A DNA stretch of 64,000 nucleotides. Source: an uncultured Bacteroidales bacterium. GTDB lineage: Bacteria; Bacteroidota; Bacteroidia; Bacteroidales; UBA932. Each line of letters begins with the position of its first letter. Positions within the stretch are counted from its first letter, which is position 1. This document shows, one piece after another, positions 50,475 through 58,931 of this stretch. Location of the stretch: contig CAMXAU010000004.1 in the NCBI GenBank assembly GCA_947179325.1, positions 62,001-126,000 of the forward strand. The letters run 5' to 3'. Both the position numbers and the translations under genes were made by a program. Below the pieces are notes generated by a model that did not search any database, was not told the origin of the DNA, and worked only from the letters and a program-made list of their open reading frames with translations.

Positions 50475-52760
50475 TTATTTTAATTCAATTATTGTGTTCT
50501 TTCCATCATATCTTGTGGCCTCCAGCCCGCCCTTGACAGGGGTCAATACGCTGTCCGGCCTTATCCTCATGCTTCCCCCGGACACGTTGAGCGGCTCCCC
50601 GCCATAGAACGGGTAGATCAATGTCTGCTGTGAAGTCCTCACGGCCCAGAATGTCTTTCCTGAAACTTTCAGCATCTCCGGAAGCCCTGTTATTGTCTCC
50701 TTGCAGGCAATGCCTTTCCAGTCTGCCGGCTTTCTGCCCTGCAGATTATACATGTCAATCGTATTGTCCTTATGGAGAACCATTACATTGTATTTCCTTG
50801 TACCGTTAAAGTCATATACATCAGGGCCAAGCAGGATGTCTTTCCCGAGATTGACAGGGAAAGGCTTGACAAATCTCCCGAGACGGTCAATCAGATAGAG
50901 GTGCGAGCCTGATGCAAAGAGAATCTGAAGTTTGCCATTTGCAAAATAGTCCACTGTATTGGCACAGCCGCATAAAGGTGTCTTGAAATCTACATTCCAC
51001 AGCACCTTTCCATTCTCATCCTTCAGGCAGAGATGCATGTCCTCCTGCTGGCTGAATACGTTCTGTTTCCCGGTACCTGAGTTCTTAACGGCGAACGGCC
51101 CTGACGGCACTGCTACATCCGCTTCCTGTGCAAACTCAGGAACATTTCCTTTCACATCTTCCGCCATGTCAAATGTCAACGACATATAATTCTTCCCCTT
51201 CACCGTTGACACTTTAAGCACAGCAGGCGCAAACGCGGCTCCGCCAATGGCTGACCTGAGGTTCCCGGCATATTGCCTGCGGAACACACGGTCTATCACC
51301 CTGGCATCCTCCGCCATTGACATATATGCAAGAAAATGTGAGTTCCTTCCGTCTATCCTGCCGCCAAGACCTGCACTCTGCGCATATCCGGAAAGTCTGC
51401 TTTCAAGCGCCCGTCCGCCTGCATATTCCTCTACTGCGGCCTGGCTTCCGGCAATTATCCATCCGTCTATGAATGTAGCCGCCTGCTCATCTCCGGCTGA
51501 AAAGAGGGAGCCAAACAGGACAGAGGCAAATCCTTTATATGGAAATTCGTGTACAGCAGGTACATAAGTCTTTAGGGAAGACATCCCGACAATACTGGAC
51601 ATCAGATCGGGATCCGGCTTGCCGGTTCTCAGCAGAAGCACGGTCTCTAATGACTGTCCGACATAGAATGAGCCTACAGCAACTTCCTTCAGGTCAATCT
51701 GCTCAGCCCACTTGAGCGGAGAAATCCCGTTTCTCTTGGCCAAAGCATCAATAGCAGCATCGTATTTTGCACGCCCTATCTTTGTTTCCGCAAATTTTTC
51801 ATATGCCGCCACCGATTCCGCGATGTCATGGACAGGCAATGAAAATGCGGCCACAGTATTCGAAGGAAGGATCTCTGCCGCAGAAGAGATTGCCGCCGAT
51901 GTCTTTCCGAAAGCGTTCATGAACTCTTCGTCCCCGGAACTGCATATTGCCGTACCGGACATGAAGATATGGTCTGCTGCGACATTGTCGAAAGAAAAGG
52001 CAAGCCAGCTTGAAAGCCGGCGGAAAAAGTCGGAATATCTTCTGTATTCCGGATTCAGTATGCCTGTAAAAAGCCTCGATATGCTGTCATTCGATATATA
52101 TAGCTGCCCCTTTCCTCCAGAGACAGATGTGAGCGCTTCACAGAATCCCCTCTGGTCAAGCACAGATACACCCTGCGAAACATGCCTTTCCGAAGATTTC
52201 AGGAGCACGTCAGACGTGGATATTACAAGGATATTGCGCTTTTCAAGATATGTACCCTTATCCGCAAGCCTTGAGCAGTCAAGACTGGACGAAAACAGAC
52301 CGGCTGCTTCTGCAATACCTCTTAATGTATAGAAGTCTTCCGGAAGAGTGCTACCTGACTTCGAGGCGTCAATGATAAGCACCGGAGAAAGCCGGCCGTC
52401 ATAGTGATATGAAAGAACCGAGCCTGCACCTTTCATCGAAGGCAGTTCCTTTGCTGCAATCCTTGAATCAAGGGAATCCAGGAAACTCCCGAAAAGCCCG
52501 TCACTGAAAAATCCGGCGGCCGAAGCCTCACCGGACAAAGTATGGACAAGCGTCTTAAGGTCATCAAAGTACATTGCCGCGACCGCATCGGCTGGTACCG
52601 CAAGGAAAAGTCCGCCACGGCTATCAGACGCAATTTCCTGTACTCCAGCCTCTTTCTTTCCTGAAGAGACACCGGAGTACAGGAAATATACAGCCACTCC
52701 TAATCCTGCAACAAGAATAAAAATGGCTGAGAGAAGAACAGCTATCGTCTTTCTGTCCAT
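50475..52760 (-). CDS. Large membrane-anchored protein of unknown function
   Basis: A 761-residue protein with one N-terminal membrane helix (IAVLLSAIFILVAGLGVAVYFLYSG) and a long periplasmic part. Residues ~50-540 have alternating helix and strand with blocks such as VPADAVAAMYFDDLKTLV and ILPSNTVAAFSLP, which resemble DUF3352-type periplasmic proteins. The last ~200 residues contain short beta repeats (SHLYLIDRLGRFVKPFPV, YNVMVLHKDNTIDMYNLQG) like a WD/PQQ-type propeller fragment. No catalytic site is seen and I do not recognise a named family. It follows ridA by 6 bases. Confidence 0.6.
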   Translation of the reverse strand: MDRKTIAVLLSAIFILVAGLGVAVYFLYSGVSSGKKEAGVQEIASDSRGGLFLAVPADAVAAMYFDDLKTLVHTLSGEASAAGFFSDGLFGSFLDSLDSRIAAKELPSMKGAGSVLSYHYDGRLSPVLIIDASKSGSTLPEDFYTLRGIAEAAGLFSSSLDCSRLADKGTYLEKRNILVISTSDVLLKSSERHVSQGVSVLDQRGFCEALTSVSGGKGQLYISNDSISRLFTGILNPEYRRYSDFFRRLSSWLAFSFDNVAADHIFMSGTAICSSGDEEFMNAFGKTSAAISSAAEILPSNTVAAFSLPVHDIAESVAAYEKFAETKIGRAKYDAAIDALAKRNGISPLKWAEQIDLKEVAVGSFYVGQSLETVLLLRTGKPDPDLMSSIVGMSSLKTYVPAVHEFPYKGFASVLFGSLFSAGDEQAATFIDGWIIAGSQAAVEEYAGGRALESRLSGYAQSAGLGGRIDGRNSHFLAYMSMAEDARVIDRVFRRQYAGNLRSAIGGAAFAPAVLKVSTVKGKNYMSLTFDMAEDVKGNVPEFAQEADVAVPSGPFAVKNSGTGKQNVFSQQEDMHLCLKDENGKVLWNVDFKTPLCGCANTVDYFANGKLQILFASGSHLYLIDRLGRFVKPFPVNLGKDILLGPDVYDFNGTRKYNVMVLHKDNTIDMYNLQGRKPADWKGIACKETITGLPEMLKVSGKTFWAVRTSQQTLIYPFYGGEPLNVSGGSMRIRPDSVLTPVKGGLEATRYDGKNTIIELK

Positions 52761-52766
52761 GACAGG

Positions 52767-53141
52767 CTACCTGACAGCTATAGCCTCTATCTCAACTTTT
52801 ACGCCAAGAGGAAGAGCTGCGACCTGATAGCAGGCCCTTGCAGGCTTGTCCTCAACAAAGAATTCTGCATACACCCCGTTCATCGCCTTGAAATTTGCGA
52901 TATCATCGAGAAGAACTGTAGTCTTGACTACATCATTATATGAAAGTCCTGCCTCCGAAAGGATTGCACCGATGTTCTTCAATGACTGACGAGTCTGCTC
53001 CTCTATTGTCTCCGGGATGCTTCCGTCTGCCGGTACGACAGGTATCTGGCCTGATACATAGAGCGTTCCATTGACTTCTATAGCCTGTGAATATGGTCCG
53101 ACAGCCTTAGGGGCATTTTCTGTAGCGATTATCTTTTTCAT
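52767..53141 (-). CDS. ridA: RidA-family reactive-intermediate deaminase
   Basis: A 124-residue trimeric enzyme that hydrolyses reactive enamine/imine intermediates. The RidA pattern is full: APKAVGPYSQAIEVNGTLYVSGQIP, the NIGAILSEAGLSYNDVVKTTVLL block, and the substrate-binding Arg in DKPARACYQVAALPLGVKVEIEAIAV. It leads a five-gene leftward operon. A minus-strand -7 element lies at 53176-53183. Confidence 0.95.
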   Translation of the reverse strand: MKKIIATENAPKAVGPYSQAIEVNGTLYVSGQIPVVPADGSIPETIEEQTRQSLKNIGAILSEAGLSYNDVVKTTVLLDDIANFKAMNGVYAEFFVEDKPARACYQVAALPLGVKVEIEAIAVR

Positions 53142-53172
53142 TCTTTTAAGGTTTATGTTTCAATATCCAATT

Positions 53173-53203
53173 TTGCAAAGATAGTGATAATTTTATATTT
53201 TTG
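53173..53203 (+). promoter_or_regulatory. Promoter for secreted nuclease gene
   Basis: TTG (53173-53175), a 20-base gap, TATTTTTG (53196-53203). The final TTG is the false start of the longer frame. Confidence 0.65.
53176..53183 (-). promoter_or_regulatory. -7 element for ridA operon
   Basis: Minus-strand TATCTTTG matches TAnnTTTG, 34 bases before ridA. It is directly next to the -33 of the opposite promoter. Confidence 0.55.
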
Positions 53204-53278
53204 TTTTTCTGTTTAATTTTATTAAAAACAAGAATAGAAAAAAGGGACATAAAACAGACCTTGAAAATCTTTGACAAC

Positions 53279-54895
53279 ATGAAACTCAATTATTTTCTTT
53301 CAGCAATAGCTGCCCTGGCAATGCTTGCCGGATGTGAAGAGATCAGCAGGACAGTTCCTGATGACGGGGATGAAGACATTGAAAATCCGGAAAACCCAGG
53401 AGGAACGGAAGATCCGGACCCTGACACACCAGACCCGGATGAACCTGATCCGGACGAGCCGGAGACATTCTATTATCAAGAAGTGACATCTTCACTGGAC
53501 AATTGGGAAGGAGATTATCTGATAACATATACCGCTTCCGGGAGCATCACGGTCTTCGACTCGTGGAGCGACTCCACATACGGGCAGAGCAAGACCGACC
53601 TCCAGGCCAGCATGACAGACGAGGGGATACCTTCAGAAACAGGCGATCCATACAAGGCGATAATCGGTAATGACGGCGAAGGCTACACAATATATGTATC
53701 CAACGTCGGCTACATAGGATTCACTGAAAACAAGAACTCCCTGAGCAGGACCGCAGATGTGCCTTCCGCTTCAGACAAGGCCTTCCACTGGACAATTTCA
53801 TTCGGGACCGGGATACACCTTGTACCAATGTCCGCAACAGGACGTGAGCTGCAATGGAATGCTTCCGCCCCAAGATTCGCCTGCTATACAGGTTCCCAGA
53901 AAAGCCTGACGCTGTACAGGAGGACCGTATCCGACGGCAAGCCTGGCACCAGCCCTGAGAATCCAGGCCCTGTTGACCCTGTTGATCCGGAAGAACCTGA
54001 TCCTGACCAGCCAGACCCGGATGAGCCAGGGAATTACGAGCCTCTGCCGAACAATGCGAAATACGGATGGTATGAGCTTCCTGTCATGAATGTCAGCAGC
54101 AACGGCAGGTACATCATTGACAGTTCCGATTCTGACATATATTTTGCACATCACCTGTGCGCTGGACCGGAAAAGGATCCAAACGGCAAGCAGGCGCGCA
54201 ACTATACAGTCTGCTTCAGCGCAAAGCACCATTGCCCTGTCTGGGTTGCAGCACCGAGACATACCATGTACGAGACAAAAGGATGCAACAGGACAGACGC
54301 CTATGCCGCAGACCCGGACATCCCTTCTTCAATCCAGTACAGCAGCAAATCCACCGGCGGGGACTGCAACAAGGGGCATATGCTTGGCTCTGCAGAGCGC
54401 ATCTGCTCAGATGCGACAAACAGGCAGGTGTTCTACTACAGCAATATCGCCCCTCAGAGGTCCGCTACATTCAACACCGGAGGCGGCGGATGGAACACCC
54501 TTGAAGACTGGGTAGACACACAGGTGTGCTCCGACACCCTGTATGTAGTGATCGGCACATACTTCGACTCCTACACAGACAAGCGCGGATATTCCGACAG
54601 CCCAGCGACAATATCATTCGGGGGCAGGAACGATGTTTCGCGCCCTACGATGTTCTACTATATACTTATGAGGACAAAAGCCGGAAACAGCGGCAAGCCA
54701 CTGTCAAAATGCTCTGCATCTGAAATCAAATGCGCCGCATTTGTCAGAAGCCACAAGACACCGACTAAAGTCTCCGTAAGCTCCCAGGACCTGATGTCAG
54801 TCTCCGACCTCGAGAAGATCACAGGATTCACATATTTCGCGAATGTCCCTCAGGCGCCTAAAGACACCTACAGTGCCTCGGACTGGGGACTATAG
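53279..54895 (+). CDS. Secreted DNA/RNA non-specific endonuclease lipoprotein
   Basis: About 538 residues. The signal ends in LAGCEE (lipidated Cys, residue 19), so the protein is outer-membrane anchored. Two acidic Pro/Asp linkers flank a domain of ~170 residues (YYQEVTSSLDNWEGDYLITY, IHLVPMSATGRELQWN). The first linker is at ~residues 35-62 and the second at ~220-255. The C-terminal domain (~260-538) is a NUC1/EndA-type nuclease: catalytic block GGDCNKGHMLGSAERICSDATN, then QVFYYSNIAPQ and a TGGGGWNTLEDWV region. The His of KGH and the Asn in SNIAPQ are the expected catalytic and metal residues. The ATG at 53279 is used because the longer frame begins in the promoter. Confidence 0.85.
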   Translation: MKLNYFLSAIAALAMLAGCEEISRTVPDDGDEDIENPENPGGTEDPDPDTPDPDEPDPDEPETFYYQEVTSSLDNWEGDYLITYTASGSITVFDSWSDSTYGQSKTDLQASMTDEGIPSETGDPYKAIIGNDGEGYTIYVSNVGYIGFTENKNSLSRTADVPSASDKAFHWTISFGTGIHLVPMSATGRELQWNASAPRFACYTGSQKSLTLYRRTVSDGKPGTSPENPGPVDPVDPEEPDPDQPDPDEPGNYEPLPNNAKYGWYELPVMNVSSNGRYIIDSSDSDIYFAHHLCAGPEKDPNGKQARNYTVCFSAKHHCPVWVAAPRHTMYETKGCNRTDAYAADPDIPSSIQYSSKSTGGDCNKGHMLGSAERICSDATNRQVFYYSNIAPQRSATFNTGGGGWNTLEDWVDTQVCSDTLYVVIGTYFDSYTDKRGYSDSPATISFGGRNDVSRPTMFYYILMRTKAGNSGKPLSKCSASEIKCAAFVRSHKTPTKVSVSSQDLMSVSDLEKITGFTYFANVPQAPKDTYSASDWGL

Positions 54896-54901
54896 CATGA
54901 A

Positions 54902-56458
54902 TCATTCAGCCGATGCCGGGGATTCCACAGAACCGGCACGGAAGATATATATGGACTTGAAGTCCCCAATGGAAAGGGTCAGCGTGAGACGGCATGTCTC
55001 GCCTTCCTTAAGTCCAAGCATGGAAAGCGGCAGGAACACACGTCCTGCCCTTTCTGTTTTCCCCTGTCCGGCAGTGCAGTCTATGCGTCCCTTGAAAGCA
55101 GGCAGGGTCTCCTTTGTCACAGGCCTTAGTTCATCCGCGGCTACAGACCATTCTACCTGCCCCTGCCATCCGGACTCCGTATAGTTTGCAACCCCGACCA
55201 TGACATCAAGGGTATCCCCTCTTTCAAACACTTCCCTGCCATGCAGCGCCAGCGGCATAAGTGCAGCTGCCTTTATGTCTGACAAGGCAATATCCGGAAG
55301 AAGGAACCCTCCATAATCTTCATTCATCGCCTCCTCAATGTTATCCATGTAGTCCGCAGAAGCATCCTTACGACCTATCCAGAGCATGTCAACACCGGCT
55401 GCCGACGGAATGAATGACGGATGCCTGCGCCCGATGGATGAATCCATTGAACTGATATACACCCCCTCCCGGTCAGCCGCAGCAAATGCAGCCTCCGGAA
55501 GACTATATGAATCTATATGCCAGTAGTTCACCCCGCTTTCCGCAGCTTTGGAGAACATCATCCTCCACCACCATTCCTTCATCTGTTTCCTCCCCTCCTT
55601 CGATGCACCTGAATACCTTTTGCCGCGCAGGAACACACGGTTGCCATTGACATGCATTGCACCTCCCTCAACCAAGATGTCCCTTACTCCAAACACACAT
55701 TCCGCCTTGTCTGAACTGCCTGAAGCCGACAAGGCTGCAGACAGACGGTACAGGTCCGGATGGAATTCACTCCATAGAGCGACTGAATCCGCGATCTCCA
55801 TTCTATACCTGAAGTCATTCCGTCCTTTTGACAGATAGACCTCGTACTGCAGCACATCGTCTGCAGCCTCCTTTGAAGAGACCTCCATACGATTGACACC
55901 GAGACGTATATATGCCCGGCCGCTGTATGCTGCATCAACAGAGATATGGACGTCCGCCATGCCGGACGACATGTCAGGCATTACCTCTAGCCCGGAAATA
56001 TATGTCGAGTCACACGCCTCAATATACATGTCGCCATAAATGGCTCCGCTTGTCTTCAACGCCACCTCAACCTTGTCACCGGACAATGCAGGCAAGTCAT
56101 AGACATGCGGCAGCGATGGATGCCGGAACCTACCGATACTGTCCCCGTCTACCCAGAGGGTGCTTTCACCTGCCCGTTCAAGCACAAGACGCAGACGTCT
56201 CCCGGCAAATGAGGACGGGACACTGACCGTCCTGTGATACAATATCCACTGCCTGCCGCTGCCTAAGCCAGCAGCCCCTGATGCCTTGTCGGGGATTCCC
56301 GGAAGCCTGCAGTCACCAAGGGTACTGTGCCATGTCCCGTTCAGCTGTATCCTTTCTCTCCCTCCTTTGCCATTATCCTTAGCACACAGCCCAGTGGAAG
56401 CAGTTCCCGCCATCAGCAAAAGCGACAGTGCGCCTATACATATATTATTCATTTTCAT
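54902..56458 (-). CDS. GH2-like secreted protein lacking most of the catalytic barrel
   Basis: A 518-residue secreted protein (signal MKMNNICIGALSLLLMAGTASTGLCA). Residues ~35-150 form a galactose-binding-type domain (LNGTWHSTLGDCRLPGIPDK, RRLRLVLERAGESTLWVDGDSIG), and ~155-270 an immunoglobulin-like GH2 linker. Then comes HVNGNRVFLRGKRYSG...WWWRMMFSKAAESGVNYWHIDSYSLPEAAFAAADREGVYISSMD, the entry to a GH2 TIM barrel. About 55 residues later the sequence is already in a C-terminal beta domain (EVFERGDTLDVMVGVANYTESGWQGQVEWSV). The space for the barrel and both catalytic Glu is missing. It may be a carbohydrate-binding remnant. Confidence 0.7.
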   Translation of the reverse strand: MKMNNICIGALSLLLMAGTASTGLCAKDNGKGGRERIQLNGTWHSTLGDCRLPGIPDKASGAAGLGSGRQWILYHRTVSVPSSFAGRRLRLVLERAGESTLWVDGDSIGRFRHPSLPHVYDLPALSGDKVEVALKTSGAIYGDMYIEACDSTYISGLEVMPDMSSGMADVHISVDAAYSGRAYIRLGVNRMEVSSKEAADDVLQYEVYLSKGRNDFRYRMEIADSVALWSEFHPDLYRLSAALSASGSSDKAECVFGVRDILVEGGAMHVNGNRVFLRGKRYSGASKEGRKQMKEWWWRMMFSKAAESGVNYWHIDSYSLPEAAFAAADREGVYISSMDSSIGRRHPSFIPSAAGVDMLWIGRKDASADYMDNIEEAMNEDYGGFLLPDIALSDIKAAALMPLALHGREVFERGDTLDVMVGVANYTESGWQGQVEWSVAADELRPVTKETLPAFKGRIDCTAGQGKTERAGRVFLPLSMLGLKEGETCRLTLTLSIGDFKSIYIFRAGSVESPASAE

Positions 56459-56621
56459 CGTGTTCTACAATTAAACAATCAAGACGTCATGGAGCCGGCC
56501 ATAACCCATCCACGTCACACTGCCTTCGCGTCCCATGACCGTCCGAAATCAGCGCGCCAAATTACAAATAATCACTTAAACAGGCAAGGCCTGCAGAGCA
56601 TATATCGGGGGATGGGTCTTG

Positions 56622-56638
56622 TGTAAATTAATTTTACA
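56622..56638. promoter_or_regulatory. Palindromic operator 1a (TGTAAA-N5-TTTACA)
   Basis: TGTAAA (56622-56627) and TTTACA (56633-56638) with 5 bases between. Proposed enhancer site for the NtrC-type regulator encoded at 57572. Confidence 0.75.
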
Positions 56639-56652
56639 GGCACGACATGAAG

Positions 56653-56669
56653 TGTAAAATTAATTTACA
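56653..56669. promoter_or_regulatory. Palindromic operator 1b (TGTAAA-N5-TTTACA)
   Basis: Same half-sites and spacing as the site at 56622, with centres 31 bp apart (three helical turns). Confidence 0.75.
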
Positions 56670-56723
56670 TTGGCAGAATGTGGACAGACCAGGAAAGTCA
56701 ACACATTCAAGCGTATACACTCA

Positions 56724-56739
56724 AGGCATGCCTTTGGCT
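56724..56739 (+). promoter_or_regulatory. Candidate sigma-54 promoter for ABC ATPase operon
   Basis: AGGCAT-N5-TGGCT has the GG and GC dinucleotides at the right spacing (GG 56725, GC 56737) but only a partial match to TGGCAC-N5-TTGC. Its position 64 bp after the second operator centre mirrors the site before tolC. A TGGCAG at 56671 is too close to the operator to be preferred. Confidence 0.4.
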
Positions 56740-56817
56740 TCATCCTCCCGGGCTTTATTGCAGCCATACCTGCACTCCCCGGACAATGAGAAAAACAAAA
56801 GATAAAAGGCATACAAG

Positions 56818-57498
56818 ATGATTAAAGTATCAAACCTCTCAAAAGTATTCAGGACAGAAGAAATCGAGACAACGGCACTCGACAGCATCTCATTTGAAAT
56901 CAAAGAAGGTGAGTTCGTTGCCATAATGGGGCCGTCTGGATGCGGGAAATCGACTCTGCTGAACATCCTCGGCCTCCTTGACAACCCTACTTCAGGAAGC
57001 TACAGGCTTCTCGGGACAGAGGCCGGAGAACTGAAAGAGAAAGAGCGGACAAAATTCCGTAAAGGGAATATCGGCTTTGTCTTCCAGAGCTTCAACCTCA
57101 TTGATGAACTCAATGTATATGACAACATTGAGCTTCCGCTGCGATACCTTGACACACCAGCACTGGAAAGGAAAGAAAAGGTAAACGAAATAATGAAAAG
57201 GATGAACATCTCCCACAGGGCCAGACATTTCCCTCAGCAGCTCTCGGGAGGCCAGCAGCAGAGGGTGGCAATCGCCAGGGCTGTAGTTGCAGGACCAGGG
57301 CTGATTCTCGCCGATGAACCGACCGGAAACCTTGACTCAAAGAACGGGAAAGAAGTAATGGACCTGCTGTCTGAGCTTAATGCTGACGGAACGACAATCG
57401 TAATGGTGACTCATTCGCAGAGGGACGCATCCATAGCCCAGAGAGTAATAGACCTGTTTGACGGACACATCGTCACAGACGTAAAGAACGAACTTTAA
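56818..57498 (+). CDS. ABC transporter ATP-binding protein (MacB/LolD type)
   Basis: A 226-residue ATPase. Walker A is [10 protein letters not shown] (residues ~39-48), the Q-loop is [14 protein letters not shown], the signature is [14 protein letters not shown], Walker B is [13 protein letters not shown], and the H-loop is VMVTHSQRD. The [14 protein letters not shown] ending is characteristic of the MacB/LolD branch, which couples to FtsX-type permeases rather than classical importers. The permease at the right end of the window is a plausible partner, separated from it by the two-component genes, the TolC-type channel and the adaptor. Confidence 0.9.
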   Translation: MIKVSNLSKVFRTEEIETTALDSISFEIKEGEFVAIMGPSGCGKSTLLNILGLLDNPTSGSYRLLGTEAGELKEKERTKFRKGNIGFVFQSFNLIDELNVYDNIELPLRYLDTPALERKEKVNEIMKRMNISHRARHFPQQLSGGQQQRVAIARAVVAGPGLILADEPTGNLDSKNGKEVMDLLSELNADGTTIVMVTHSQRDASIAQRVIDLFDGHIVTDVKNEL

Positions 57499-57571
57499 AC
57501 AGGATTATCTGCAAAGTTCATTTTGAGAGAACGTAATTTTTTCAGTAACTTGCAGTGCTATATCACGAGCC

Positions 57572-58924
57572 ATGAGAAAGACAGGAAAAATACTTGTTGT
57601 TGACGACAATGCCGGAATAAGGACCGCACTCAAGATCCTGCTCCCCATGCATTTTGCAGAAGTGGAACTGATACCGTCACCGAAAGAGCTTATGACAAAG
57701 GCAAGGTCATTCATGCCGGACGCCATACTTCTTGACATGAATTTCCACACCGACATAAATACAGGAAACGAAGGACTGTTCTGGCTCAGTGAGATAAAGA
57801 GAGAGTTCCCCGAAACAAATGTCGTACTCTTCACGGCATATGCGGACATATCCCTTGCGGTAGAGGGCATGAAGAGAGGGGCATTTGACTTCATTGTAAA
57901 GCCATGGGAGAATGAGCAGCTGACAGCAATACTCAAATCAGCTGCAGCAGGAAACAGGAAGCAGGCGAAAAAAATCCGGAAAGCAGCAGAAAACATGGTC
58001 TGGGGAGAAAGCGACTCCATCACCGCGATCAGGAGGACTGTCGAAAAAATTGCTGACACGGATGCAAGCGTGCTCATAACAGGAGAGAACGGAACCGGAA
58101 AAGACATGCTTGCCGGAGAGATACACAGGCTTTCCGGCAGATCCGGAAAGGAGATGACAAGTGTAGACGCCGGTGCGATTCCTGAGAGCCTGTTTGAAAG
58201 CGAGCTTTTCGGCCATGCCAAAGGCTCATTTACTGATGCACACAGCGACAAGGAAGGAAAATTCGAGTCGGCAGACGGAAGTACACTGTTTCTTGACGAG
58301 ATAGGAAATATCCCGCTGCATCTTCAGGCAAAATTGCTCAGGGCACTGCAGAACAGATCTGTGACCAGAATTGGTGAGACAAAGTCCAGAGAGGTAGACA
58401 TCCGCCTGATATGCGCAACAAACATGGACCTTGAAAAAATGGTGGCAGATGGCAGATTCCGTGAGGATCTATTCTACAGGCTCAATACTGTCCCCATAAA
58501 ACTACCTCCTCTGCGTGAACGCCGTGACGAGATCAAAGGTCTTGCAGAAATCTTTCTCAGAAGATATGCGGATAAATATCACCGTAACGTCACAGGACTT
58601 TCAAAGGATGCTGTCCGCCTGCTTGAATCGTGCACATGGCCGGGAAATATCCGGGAACTGCAGAACACAATGGAAAGAGCTGTCATCATGTCCGACAAGG
58701 AGATTCTCGACAGGGAGGACTTCAATATAGTCCAGGACGGGCAGACAGCAGTAAAATGGAATGAGACAAGTGAATACGACGGGATAGAGACACTTGACGC
58801 TGCAGAGGAGCGGGCGATACGGGTTGCCATGGACAAATATAGCGGTAACCTGTCACTTGTCGCAAAGGCATTGGAAATCAGCCGTCCAACCCTATACAGT
58901 AAACTAAAGAAATACGGCATATAG
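57572..58924 (+). CDS. NtrC-family sigma-54-dependent response regulator
   Basis: A 450-residue regulator. The receiver domain (residues ~1-125) has the phospho-acceptor Asp at residue 55 (ILLDMNF), acidic DD at 11-12, and Lys in IVKPW. The AAA+ domain (~145-380) carries Walker A GENGTGKD (171-178), Walker B LFLDEIGN (239-246) and the sigma-54 contact loop at ~218-223, read as GSFTDA rather than the usual GAFTGA. The C-terminal helix-turn-helix is NLSLVAKALEISRPTLYSKLKKYGI. It is expected to bind the TGTAAA-N5-TTTACA sites and activate the two candidate sigma-54 promoters. The histidine kinase gene follows after 7 bases. Confidence 0.92.
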   Translation: MRKTGKILVVDDNAGIRTALKILLPMHFAEVELIPSPKELMTKARSFMPDAILLDMNFHTDINTGNEGLFWLSEIKREFPETNVVLFTAYADISLAVEGMKRGAFDFIVKPWENEQLTAILKSAAAGNRKQAKKIRKAAENMVWGESDSITAIRRTVEKIADTDASVLITGENGTGKDMLAGEIHRLSGRSGKEMTSVDAGAIPESLFESELFGHAKGSFTDAHSDKEGKFESADGSTLFLDEIGNIPLHLQAKLLRALQNRSVTRIGETKSREVDIRLICATNMDLEKMVADGRFREDLFYRLNTVPIKLPPLRERRDEIKGLAEIFLRRYADKYHRNVTGLSKDAVRLLESCTWPGNIRELQNTMERAVIMSDKEILDREDFNIVQDGQTAVKWNETSEYDGIETLDAAEERAIRVAMDKYSGNLSLVAKALEISRPTLYSKLKKYGI

Positions 58925-58931
58925 AGTTCTC

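Larger units (their letters stand above)
56459..56817. other. 359-base regulatory region upstream of ABC ATPase
   Basis: The left ~150 bases show nothing clear. The right part carries two TGTAAA-N5-TTTACA palindromes (56622-56638, 56653-56669) and a candidate -24/-12 element at about 56724-56739, 79 bases before the ABC ATPase start. No protein-coding frame is convincing here. Confidence 0.7.

Noticed and set aside
56671..56685. TGGCAG-N5-GGAC as a sigma-54 promoter
   Set aside because: It lies within 3 bases of the second operator, too close for an enhancer-bound activator, and lacks GC at the -12 position.
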